NCBI GenBank assembly: GCA_902493535.1
Contig: CABUQG010000038.1
Coordinates: 1 to 7,895 of the forward strand
Direction of reading: 5' to 3'
DNA length: 7,895 nucleotides
Origin: an uncultured Collinsella sp.
GTDB taxonomy: Bacteria; Actinomycetota; Coriobacteriia; Coriobacteriales; Coriobacteriaceae
Shown in pieces: positions 1 through 5,811 of the stretch. Position 1 is the stretch's first letter, and every line of letters starts with the position of its first letter. The notes under the pieces were generated by a model that was given only the letters and a program-made list of their open reading frames with translations, was not told the DNA's origin and ran no database searches. Both the position numbers and the translations under genes were made by a program.

Positions 1-3
1 CAT
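1..3 (-). CDS. Start codon of a minus-strand gene leaving the window
   Basis: Reading the minus strand, an ATG occupies positions 3-1. A GGAGG ribosome binding site (complement of 13-9) lies 5 nt upstream, which is good Shine-Dalgarno spacing. Only one codon is inside the window, so the product cannot be named. The gene would be downstream of, and in the same direction as, the hydrolase at 128-1027, with a 124-nt gap between them. A chance ATG behind a chance GGAGG is possible, but the combination is typical of the true starts in this window. Confidence 0.5.
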
Positions 4-18
4 GCGAACCTCCAGTCC

Positions 19-101
19 GGACCGCTTCACGGTCCAACTTTCTGTCCGCACCCCCGATGGGCTGGTTGATGCCCCAGATAGGAACTATTTCACCGCAAGT
101 T
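19..101 (-). promoter_or_regulatory. Possible structured 5' leader of the minus-strand gene
   Basis: The gap between the hydrolase stop and the next minus-strand start has several complementary segments when read as minus-strand RNA. AAGTT (97-101) can pair with AACTT (36-40). CAGA (75-78) can pair with TCTG (41-44), immediately next to it. GCCC (71-74) can pair with GGGC (59-62) around an 8-nt loop. A separate hairpin, GGACCG/CGGTCC with a 5-nt loop, sits at 19-35 just before the ribosome binding site and has no U-tract. The pairings nest and could form one compact leader RNA. I do not recognise a known riboswitch class. Each helix is short, so chance is a real alternative. Confidence 0.25.
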
Positions 102-127
102 ATTGAAGGGCTTGGATGCCGGGACTC

Positions 128-1027
128 TTACAGATGGCGCTCGAGGAAGCGGAAGGCCAGGCGGATCCAGGGACGGACGGAAACCTGCTTGTCCTCGTTG
201 TCGACCGCGGTGTTGGCGTTGCCGAGCGAAAGGCCGTGACCACCCTGGTCGAAGACGTGCATCTCGCATGCAACGCCCTCCTCGGCCATGCGCTGCGCAA
301 ACGGGTAGACCTGCGCGATCGGCGCCGTCTTGTCGTCGGACACGCCCCACACAAAGGTCGGTGGCATCTGACGCGAAACATGCGTGGTGGGGCAGATGTC
401 GGCCAGATGCTCGTCAGTTGCCTCGCCGCCCGTCACCATCGACAGGTAGTCGTTGAGCAAATCGCGCCCCGTCTTGCCGCCCGTCTTGGGCACACGCAAG
501 TCAATGCGCGGATCGCGCGTCTGCATGTCGCGCACATAGGCAAAGTCTAGCAATGGATAGCCCAGCACCACGGCATCGGGACGAATGTCGTCCGGACGCG
601 CCCCGGCAAGTGCCGCAAAGGGGCCGGTCTTCCACTGTGTTGCCAGCGAGGCGCAAATCATGCCGCCAGCAGAAAAGCCCACGACGCACACGCGCTTAGG
701 ATCGACATGCCACTCGTCGGCGTTGGCGCGCACCGTGGCGACCATCTTGGCAAGATCTGCCTGGGGGTGCGGAAAGCTCACGTCACCTGTAGAACTCGTG
801 ACATAGTTGAGCACAAAGGCCTGGTAACCGTGATCCAAAAACGCAAACGCCACAGGATCCTGCTCATGCGGAGCGATATGCGTAAACGCACCTCCGCCAC
901 AGATAATCACCGCGGGGCGGCGGCCATTCGGTTTATCGGGCAACGGCTCGGCACCCAAATACGTAAACGCCGCCGGATAATCCTCGGTCGGCTCCTCGCC
1001 CCACAGCGCATGGTTCTCGACAATCAT
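128..1027 (-). CDS. Alpha/beta-hydrolase, acetyl-esterase / BD-FAE-like
   Basis: The 299-aa protein has the alpha/beta-hydrolase fold of small carbohydrate or acetyl esterases (COG0657-like). Residues 39-46 (AVIICGGG) correspond to the family's oxyanion segment, usually AVIICPGGGY; here the Pro and the aromatic residue differ. The nucleophile elbow GFSAGG is at 117-122 (Ser119), the acid is probably Asp231 or Asp232 in WGVSDDKTAP, and the catalytic His264 lies in DQGGHGLSLG. There is no signal peptide, so it is probably cytoplasmic, deacylating imported sugars or small esters; the substrate is not visible. I chose the ATG at 1027 because GGGAG lies 5 nt upstream and homology-like sequence begins there. 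The frame stays open to an ATG at 1234, but that extension has no recognisable content and would cross the candidate promoter. No partner gene is nearby. Confidence 0.85.
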   Translation of the reverse strand: MIVENHALWGEEPTEDYPAAFTYLGAEPLPDKPNGRRPAVIICGGGAFTHIAPHEQDPVAFAFLDHGYQAFVLNYVTSSTGDVSFPHPQADLAKMVATVRANADEWHVDPKRVCVVGFSAGGMICASLATQWKTGPFAALAGARPDDIRPDAVVLGYPLLDFAYVRDMQTRDPRIDLRVPKTGGKTGRDLLNDYLSMVTGGEATDEHLADICPTTHVSRQMPPTFVWGVSDDKTAPIAQVYPFAQRMAEEGVACEMHVFDQGGHGLSLGNANTAVDNEDKQVSVRPWIRLAFRFLERHL

Positions 1028-1046
1028 ATGTGCTCCCTTCGCGCAA

Positions 1047-1074
1047 ATTATGCGCCCTTGTTTTTCGCCTTCAA
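1047..1074 (-). promoter_or_regulatory. Candidate promoter of the hydrolase gene
   Basis: On the minus strand, TTGAAG (1074-1069) and CATAAT (1052-1047) are separated by 16 nt, matching 4/6 and 5/6 of the sigma-70-type consensus. The -10 box ends about 20 nt before the ATG at 1027, giving a short leader with the GGGAG ribosome binding site. Found by eye only. Confidence 0.4.
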
Positions 1075-1153
1075 GCGTACCCCACTTGAACCCGTGGCGC
1101 AGAAACACTCCGGCAATAAGTTTCCCTTCAACTGATATATCACATAATCCCAG

Positions 1154-1218
1154 TTCAGAGGTATCATTGAGCAGCGTAGAATAGGGGCGTTGACCAAGCC
1201 GCGAAACACATGTGAAAT
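1154..1218 (+). promoter_or_regulatory. Candidate promoters of the PTS EIIA gene
   Basis: Two overlapping possibilities precede the gene at 1271. The first is TTCAGA (1154-1159), 17 nt, TAGAAT (1177-1182). The second is TTGACC (1190-1195), 17 nt, TGAAAT (1213-1218). The second has the better -35 and gives a leader of about 45 nt; the first has the better -10. A perfect 10-bp palindrome, TGATATATCA (1133-1142), lies upstream in the divergent region and could be an operator. Neither promoter is certain. Confidence 0.35.
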
Positions 1219-1270
1219 GTTTCCGGCAAACCAAACGCGCGATATGCGCCTATTTAAGTTGGAGGCAACT

Positions 1271-1834
1271 ATGGGTCTGCTCGATTCGCTTAAGTCCACC
1301 TTCACCTCGACCGGCGAGGCGTCCGTTCCGCCCGCAGCAAGCTTCGCTACCCGCGAAGGCGTCATCTACGCCCCCGTCAACGGCGTGCTCGTCAACCTGG
1401 ACGAGGTTCCCGACGAGACGATCGCCTCGGGCATGCTTGGCCAGGGCTATGGCATCGAGCCCATTACCGGCACCATCTATGCGCCCGCCAACGGCCGCAT
1501 CGGCGCCACCACTGTCACCAACCACTCCATTGGCATGATCACCGAGGACGGTCTTCGCGTGTTTATCCATGTCGGCCTGGGCACCGTGGAAATGAACGGC
1601 AAGGGTTTTGCCCGCTTTGTCGAGATGGGCGATGTGGTCAAGGCAGGCCAGCCGCTCATCAGCTTCGATTGCGAGGCCATTAAGGCCGCTGGTCACGAGG
1701 ACATCGTGACCGTCATCGTCTCCGAGCTCGATCGTCTTAAGAGCATCGACCATGTCGGCGAGTCTGGAACGCTTATCGGCGGCAACCCGCTCGTCAAGCT
1801 TGGCGACCCGCTGCTGGTAGCCAAGACCAAGTAG
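1271..1834 (+). CDS. PTS glucose-family EIIA protein
   Basis: The 187-aa soluble protein matches the EIIA-Glc fold (PTS_EIIA_1), which takes a phosphoryl group from HPr-His and passes it to a EIIB domain. An extra N-terminal stretch of about 30 residues precedes the core (E. coli Crr is 169 aa). The core shows YAPVNGVL (33-40), IYAPANGRIG (69-78), the supporting His85 in TNHSIGM, and the phosphorylated His100 in VFIHVGLGTVEMNGKGF. Then come the VKAGQPLISFD stretch (123-133) and a typical C-terminal end. I chose the ATG at 1271 because GGAGG ends 5 nt before it; the upstream 27 codons look untranslated. No EIIB or EIIC partner is in the window. It may serve a distant permease lacking its own EIIA, or act as a regulatory carrier. 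It is monocistronic, ending at the terminator at 1872. I do not assign crr because of the extra N-terminus and lone context. Confidence 0.9.
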   Translation: MGLLDSLKSTFTSTGEASVPPAASFATREGVIYAPVNGVLVNLDEVPDETIASGMLGQGYGIEPITGTIYAPANGRIGATTVTNHSIGMITEDGLRVFIHVGLGTVEMNGKGFARFVEMGDVVKAGQPLISFDCEAIKAAGHEDIVTVIVSELDRLKSIDHVGESGTLIGGNPLVKLGDPLLVAKTK

Positions 1835-1871
1835 CCAGGCCCCGCGCCACACAGCCAAAAGGCACCTCGTC

Positions 1872-1905
1872 AAGTGCCCGCGACCATTTGGCCGCGGGCA
1901 CTTTT
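1872..1905 (+). terminator. Intrinsic terminator after the EIIA gene
   Basis: A perfect 11-bp stem, AAGTGCCCGCG (1872-1882) with CGCGGGCACTT (1893-1903), has a 10-nt loop and is followed by TTTT then CGTTT. It lies 38 nt after the EIIA stop and separates that gene from asnS. Confidence 0.88.
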
Positions 1906-1960
1906 CGTTTGAAAAACCATCTCGCCAATGCCTTATCTGTATAGCCCAAATGAGCCGAGC

Positions 1961-1969
1961 TGCTAGAAT
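1961..1969 (+). promoter_or_regulatory. Extended -10 promoter of asnS
   Basis: TGCTAGAAT is an extended -10 element (TGn plus TAGAAT, 5/6 match) placed 47 nt before the GTG start. No good -35 is seen 17 nt upstream, which is usual for extended -10 promoters. An alternative is TTGAAA (1909-1914) with TTATCT (1933-1938). The leader is too short to hold a T-box. Confidence 0.45.
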
Positions 1970-2015
1970 ATCGAACTGTATGGATAACTATCATTCAACC
2001 GTTATGGGAGGATAC

Positions 2016-3419
2016 GTGAACCGCACCAAAATCGCGCAGCTCTATGCCGATGCCGAGTCGCTCGGTGGCCAGACTGTCACCGTCGCCGGCTGGGTTAAGT
2101 CCGTCCGCGACATGAAGAACTTTGGCTTTGTTACGCTCAACGACGGCAGCTGCTTCCGCGACCTGCAGGTCGTCATGAACCGCGAGGCACTCGACAACTA
2201 CGACGAGATCGCTCATCAAAACGTCTCGGCCGCACTCATTTGCACCGGCACCGTCAAGCTGACCCCCGATGCGCCCCAGCCTTTCGAGCTTTCTGCCACC
2301 TCCATCGAGGTCGAGGGCACGAGCGCCCCGGATTACCCGCTGCAGAAGAAGCGCGCAACCGTCGAGTTCCTGCGCACCCAGCAGCATCTGCGCCCGCGCA
2401 CCAACCTGTTCCGCGCCGTGTTCCGCATCCGCTCTGTCGCGGCTGCCGCCATCCACCGCTTCTTCCAGGAGCAGGACTTTGTCTACGTCAACACCCCCAT
2501 CATCACCACGAGTGACTGCGAGGGCGCCGGCGAGATGTTCCGCGTGACCACGCTCGACCCCAAAAATCCGCCCCTCACCGAGTCCGGCGAGGTCGACTGG
2601 AGCCAGGACTTCTTTGGCAAGCATGCAAGCCTCACCGTGTCCGGCCAGCTCAATGCCGAGAACTTTGCCATGGCCTTTGGCGACGTGTACACCTTTGGTC
2701 CCACCTTCCGCGCCGAGAACTCCAACACCACGCGCCACGCCGCCGAGTTTTGGATGATCGAGCCCGAGATGGCCTTTGCCGACCTTAACGACTACATGGA
2801 TAACGCCGAGGCTATGCTCAAGTACGTCCTTAAGGACGTCATGACAACCTGCCCCGACGAGCTCAATATGCTCAACAAGTTTGTGGACAAGGGTCTGCTC
2901 GAGCGCCTGGACCATGTCGCCAACTCCGACTTTGCCCGCGTTACCTACACCGAGGCCGTCGAGATCCTGGAGCAGGCCGTCGCCGCCGGTCACAAGTTTG
3001 ACTATCCCGTGAGCTGGGGCATCGACCTGCAAACCGAGCACGAGCGTTTCCTGACCGAGGAGCACTTTAAGCGCCCGACCTTCGTGACCGACTACCCGGC
3101 CGAGATCAAGGCGTTCTACATGCGCATGAACGAGGACGGCAAGACCGTCGCCGCCGCCGACTGCCTGGTGCCGGGCATCGGCGAGATCATCGGTGGCTCC
3201 CAGCGCGAGGAGCGCCTGGATCTGCTCGAGGCCCGCATCAAGGACCTGGGTATGAATCCCGAGCAGTACAAGTACTACCTTGACCTGCGCCGCTACGGTT
3301 CCTGCAAGCACGCCGGCTACGGTCTGGGCTTCGAGCGCTTGGTCATGTATCTGACCGGCGTGGGCAACATCCGCGACGTCCTGCCGCACCCGCGCACCGT
3401 GGGCAACGCCGACTTCTAA
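2016..3419 (+). CDS. asnS: Asparaginyl-tRNA synthetase
   Basis: This class IIb synthetase charges tRNA-Asn with asparagine using ATP in the cytoplasm. From the GTG at 2016 it is 467 aa, against 466 in E. coli, and similarity runs end to end. Residues 1 to about 115 form the OB-fold anticodon-binding domain (VTVAGWVKSVRDMK near 21-34). The catalytic core contains SDCEGAGEMF (166-175), motif 2 with TFRAENSNTTRH (230-241), the GEIIGGSQREER stretch (389-400) and motif 3 GLGFERL (436-442). All are intact, so the enzyme should be active. The GTG start is preferred because GGGAGG (2006-2011) lies just 4 nt upstream and the E. coli-like N-terminus starts there. In-frame ATGs at 1950, 1980 and 2004 are upstream of or inside the ribosome binding region. 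It is a single-gene unit, flanked by terminators. Confidence 0.97.
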   Translation: MNRTKIAQLYADAESLGGQTVTVAGWVKSVRDMKNFGFVTLNDGSCFRDLQVVMNREALDNYDEIAHQNVSAALICTGTVKLTPDAPQPFELSATSIEVEGTSAPDYPLQKKRATVEFLRTQQHLRPRTNLFRAVFRIRSVAAAAIHRFFQEQDFVYVNTPIITTSDCEGAGEMFRVTTLDPKNPPLTESGEVDWSQDFFGKHASLTVSGQLNAENFAMAFGDVYTFGPTFRAENSNTTRHAAEFWMIEPEMAFADLNDYMDNAEAMLKYVLKDVMTTCPDELNMLNKFVDKGLLERLDHVANSDFARVTYTEAVEILEQAVAAGHKFDYPVSWGIDLQTEHERFLTEEHFKRPTFVTDYPAEIKAFYMRMNEDGKTVAAADCLVPGIGEIIGGSQREERLDLLEARIKDLGMNPEQYKYYLDLRRYGSCKHAGYGLGFERLVMYLTGVGNIRDVLPHPRTVGNADF

Positions 3420-3465
3420 TCGTCGAACGCTAGCTCGCGTCGCCACACGCCAACGCTCATCGCAC

Positions 3466-3501
3466 AAGCGTCTCTCGACATCGGTCGAGAGACGCTTTTT
3501 T
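3466..3501 (+). terminator. Intrinsic terminator after asnS
   Basis: A perfect 14-bp stem, AAGCGTCTCTCGAC (3466-3479) with GTCGAGAGACGCTT (3484-3497), has a 4-nt ATCG loop and runs directly into TTTTTT (3496-3501). It is the strongest terminator in the window. Confidence 0.95.
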
Positions 3502-3560
3502 CAACAGCATCCGTCAAGCTTTTGGCAAGTTTTTGGTCAGTTGAGCAGGGCTGTTGAAAA
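3498..3560. repeat. 11-bp inverted repeat TTTTCAACAGC / GCTGTTGAAAA
   Basis: TTTTCAACAGC (3498-3508) is exactly complementary to GCTGTTGAAAA (3550-3560), with 41 nt between. The left copy overlaps the T-tract of the asnS terminator, and the right copy lies 118 nt before the regulator start. A near copy, GCTGTTGTAAAA, is at 4533-4544 over the -35 region of the ABC operon promoter. These may be operator half-sites or -35-containing promoter parts (TTGAAA). No good -10 follows the right copy. Between 3561 and 3677 I see only the regulator's ribosome binding site. Confidence 0.45.
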
Positions 3561-3677
3561 CTCGACCCGCCGTTTGCCGACGACTACCGACCGCCCAGAG
3601 TGCCCTGCGCCCCTGGGAAAGCCCCGCGTCCTAGGCTCCATACCGTCGCCACCCAAAACGGAAAGGACGTGGGCACC

Positions 3678-4466
3678 ATGACCGAAGCCGCTGTTGAAAC
3701 CTACGACACCACGACGAGGGGCGCCGCCTCGATGGCAGCCTATCGCGCCGTTCGTATCCTGCAGCTCTTGAGCGAAAACACCGGCGAAGACAAGGCCATG
3801 CTTTCCGATGAGCTGATCCGGCGCCTCGCCCATCCCGACGACCCCGCCCGCATGCCCATCTCGGCGGCGCGGCGCAGCATCTACACCGCCATCTCCGCGC
3901 TTCGCCATGCCGGATACGAAATTGAATACAAACGCGGCGTGGGCTACAAACTTCTTACCCGCCCGCTCACCGATGAAGAGATCATCCGGCTCCACGGTAT
4001 GGTCATGCGCAACCGCTCCACGCCTATCGCTATCCGCAAGAGCATGGCGCAGCACTTAGTTGCCATGGCGAGCGCCGACGTTCGCGGCTACCTCGATACA
4101 CCCGAACCCGCTCCAAGCGCAGGCAGCAAGGCTACCAAGGCAACACGCACGCCCATCAAGCGCATCGACACGTGCGAGCTCGTCGAGCAGGCCATCGACC
4201 ACGGAACCACGGTGAGTTTTGATATTTCGAGCGTCACGACACGCGGCGAAACCGAAGCAGCACGGATGACACTCCGCCCCTTTGCCATCAGGCAGCGCGA
4301 TGGCATCTCGTATTTGCTGGGAACGGTCTATGACGCCCGAGGTGCCGATGACACGCTGCGCACCGTAGAGATTGGTCGCATGAGAAACGTCACCACACGT
4401 CTCCTCGACGGCAAGAAGCTCTTCGCCGCCCTCGACGAGGAGGACGACGCCTCCTCCGCCGCATAA
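3678..4466 (+). CDS. HTH / WYL-type transcriptional regulator
   Basis: The 262-aa protein looks like a WYL-domain regulator (PafC/DeoR-like architecture). Residues 21-93 form a winged-helix domain: YRAVRILQLLSEN, then a recognition region around ISAARRSIYTAISALRHAGYEIEY and the wing GVGYKL (87-92). A helical linker (96-138) is followed by a Pro/Ala/Lys-rich flexible stretch (140-160). The C-terminal part (164-248) has the WYL pattern: TLRPFAIRQRDGISYLLGTVYD, where SYLLG replaces the usual WYLVG, and TVEIGRMRNV matching the later FRVDRI-type strand. WYL domains bind nucleic acid or small ligands. The ATG at 3678 is chosen with AAAGGA 10 nt upstream; an in-frame GTG at 3669 is too close to that site. 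The acidic tail EEDDASS is unusual. It stands alone after the asnS terminator and directly upstream of the ABC importer, which it could control; that link is inferred. Confidence 0.72.
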   Translation: MTEAAVETYDTTTRGAASMAAYRAVRILQLLSENTGEDKAMLSDELIRRLAHPDDPARMPISAARRSIYTAISALRHAGYEIEYKRGVGYKLLTRPLTDEEIIRLHGMVMRNRSTPIAIRKSMAQHLVAMASADVRGYLDTPEPAPSAGSKATKATRTPIKRIDTCELVEQAIDHGTTVSFDISSVTTRGETEAARMTLRPFAIRQRDGISYLLGTVYDARGADDTLRTVEIGRMRNVTTRLLDGKKLFAALDEEDDASSAA

Positions 4467-4535
4467 GACCCTCCGCCGCCCATTCGACTACCCGTACCGC
4501 CCATCCGATTCTGTATTAAAAAACCCGCCAGGCTG

Positions 4536-4566
4536 TTGTAAAAATGGACATCAGCGCTACTATAGT
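4536..4566 (+). promoter_or_regulatory. Candidate promoter of the ABC importer operon
   Basis: TTGTAA (4536-4541) is followed 16 nt later by TACTAT (4558-4563), with TATAGT (4561-4566) as an overlapping alternative -10. Initiation near 4572 gives a leader of about 55 nt with a GCACT/AGTGC hairpin (4574-4590). The -35 lies inside a GCTGTTG-AAAA motif also seen at 3550. No terminator is visible between the regulator stop and this promoter, so some readthrough from the regulator is possible. Just upstream, CCGCCCATTCGA (4476-4487) recurs with one change at 4497-4508. Confidence 0.45.
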
Positions 4567-4626
4567 TCCACTTGCACTTTGTCCCAGTGCAGTGTTTCCA
4601 GCCATTTTTATACTGGGGGTAATGAT

Positions 4627-5607
4627 ATGAAGGACATCACCATCAGTCGCAGGAGCCTTCTGGTCTCCGCCGGCCTGCTCGCGCTCGCCCCGCTCGCCGG
4701 ATGCGGCGGCAACTCTGGTTCCGGCTCTGCTGCCGCCGGTTCCGACTACACCATCGGCGTTCTGCAGCTCACCGAGCACTCCGCACTCGATGCCGCCAAC
4801 GACGGCTTTGTCAAGGCCATCAAGGAGAGCGGCCTTAAGGTCAAGATCGACCAGAAGAACGCCCAGAACGACCAGTCCACGTGTAAGTCCATTGCCGACA
4901 AGTTTGTGGGCGACAACGTCAACCTGATTTATGCCATCGCCACGCCCGCCGCGCAGGCTGCTGCCGGTGCCACGGCCGATATCCCCATCGTGGGTTGCGC
5001 CATCACCGACTACGCCGCCTCCGGCCTGGTCCAGGACAACGACAAGCCCGGCACCAACGTCACGGGCGCCTCCGACCTTACCCCGGTCGCCGAGCAACTC
5101 GAGATGATGCAGAAGGTCCTGCCCGACGTACAGAAGGTCGGCCTGCTCTACTGCACCGCCGAGTCCAACTCCGACGTCCAGATCAAGGCCGCCAAGAAGG
5201 AGCTCGACAAGCTGGGCCTCCAGTACACTGACTTCACCGTCTCGAGCTCCAACGAGATTCAGTCCGTCGTCGAGTCTGCCGTGGGCAAGGTCGATGCGCT
5301 GTACTCCCCCACCGACAACACCATCGCCGCGGGTGCCTCGCAGGTCGGCCAGATCTGTAAGGAGAACAAGCTCCCCTTCGTGACCGGCGAGGAGGGCATG
5401 TGCAAGGCCGGCGGCCTGTTCACCCTCTCCATCAACTACGAGGATCTGGGCTACGCCGCAGGCGAGATGGCCGTCAAGATCCTGAAGGGCGAAGCCAAGC
5501 CCGAGGACATGGCGATCAAGCACCTCTCAAGCAAAGACCTGGTCGTCGTCAAGAACGACGAGATGGCCGAGGCTCTGGGCATCGATCTTTCCGCTCTGGA
5601 CGAGTAG
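4627..5607 (+). CDS. ABC importer substrate-binding lipoprotein (TrpX / ABC.X4-like)
   Basis: The 326-aa precursor has a lipoprotein signal: basic n-region, hydrophobic 11-24, lipobox LAGC with Cys26 as the lipidated residue, then a Gly/Ser-rich tether (27-39). It should be anchored on the outer face of the membrane. Residues 41 to about 310 form the periplasmic-binding fold of the ABC_sub_bind family (PF04392): YTIGVLQLTEHSALDAANDGF (41-61), PGTNVTGASDLTPVAEQ (141-157), SPTDNTI (227-233), GLFTLSINYEDLGYAAGEMAVKIL (263-286). Characterised relatives include streptococcal TrpX (tryptophan); other members serve other small ligands, so aromatic amino acids are a guess. ISRRSLLVSAG near the N-terminus resembles a Tat motif. 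ATG 4627 is chosen because GGGGG (4615-4619) lies 7 nt upstream and it gives a proper signal peptide; ATG 4579 would add 16 unlikely residues. First gene of the importer operon. Confidence 0.9.
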   Translation: MKDITISRRSLLVSAGLLALAPLAGCGGNSGSGSAAAGSDYTIGVLQLTEHSALDAANDGFVKAIKESGLKVKIDQKNAQNDQSTCKSIADKFVGDNVNLIYAIATPAAQAAAGATADIPIVGCAITDYAASGLVQDNDKPGTNVTGASDLTPVAEQLEMMQKVLPDVQKVGLLYCTAESNSDVQIKAAKKELDKLGLQYTDFTVSSSNEIQSVVESAVGKVDALYSPTDNTIAAGASQVGQICKENKLPFVTGEEGMCKAGGLFTLSINYEDLGYAAGEMAVKILKGEAKPEDMAIKHLSSKDLVVVKNDEMAEALGIDLSALDE

Positions 5608-5678
5608 CGCCATGCGCGGTAGCGCGTCTAGGGCACGCACTCGCGCCGTTGACGTGTTATTCAATATCTGAGCCACAG

Positions 5679-5707
5679 GGGCGAACGCCAAAGACCGGCG
5701 TTCGCCC
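5679..5707 (+). terminator. Hairpin between binding-protein and permease genes
   Basis: A perfect 11-bp GC-rich stem, GGGCGAACGCC (5679-5689) with GGCGTTCGCCC (5697-5707), has a 7-nt AAAGACC loop. The T-rich follow-up (TGCTTGTTT) is weak. It may be a leaky terminator or an mRNA 3'-end stabiliser, so that the binding protein is made in excess over the membrane parts. A smaller hairpin, CGGATG/CATCCG, follows at 5717-5736. I see no convincing new promoter before 5812. Confidence 0.6.
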
Positions 5708-5811
5708 TGCTTGTTTCGGATGAGTCAAAACATCCGGCCGCAGCTCTTTTATGCATTGCTACCGCTATCATGGTGACTCACGTGTCCACCCTATCCTAGG
5801 AGGTATGAAGC

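Noticed and set aside
1028..1234. 69-residue N-terminal extension of the hydrolase
   Set aside because: The ATG at 1027 has its own GGGAG site, the conserved fold starts after it, and the extension crosses the candidate promoter.
1906..2015. T-box or attenuator upstream of asnS
   Set aside because: The gap is only 110 nt, the leader after the promoter is about 40 nt, and no T-box sequence or terminator/antiterminator pair is present.
1995..3467. 490-codon open frame on the minus strand
   Set aside because: It lies wholly opposite asnS, which matches its family end to end. Its low-complexity Val/Leu/Gly-rich translation is the usual mirror of GC-rich codon use.
4476..4508. Near-direct repeat CCGCCCATTCGA / CCGCCCATCCGA
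   Set aside because: Only two copies, 21 nt apart with one mismatch, in C-rich DNA; noted in the promoter entry but too weak to call an element.
4516..5523. 335-codon open frame on the minus strand
   Set aside because: It is antisense to the binding-protein gene, which has a proper signal peptide, ribosome binding site and family match.
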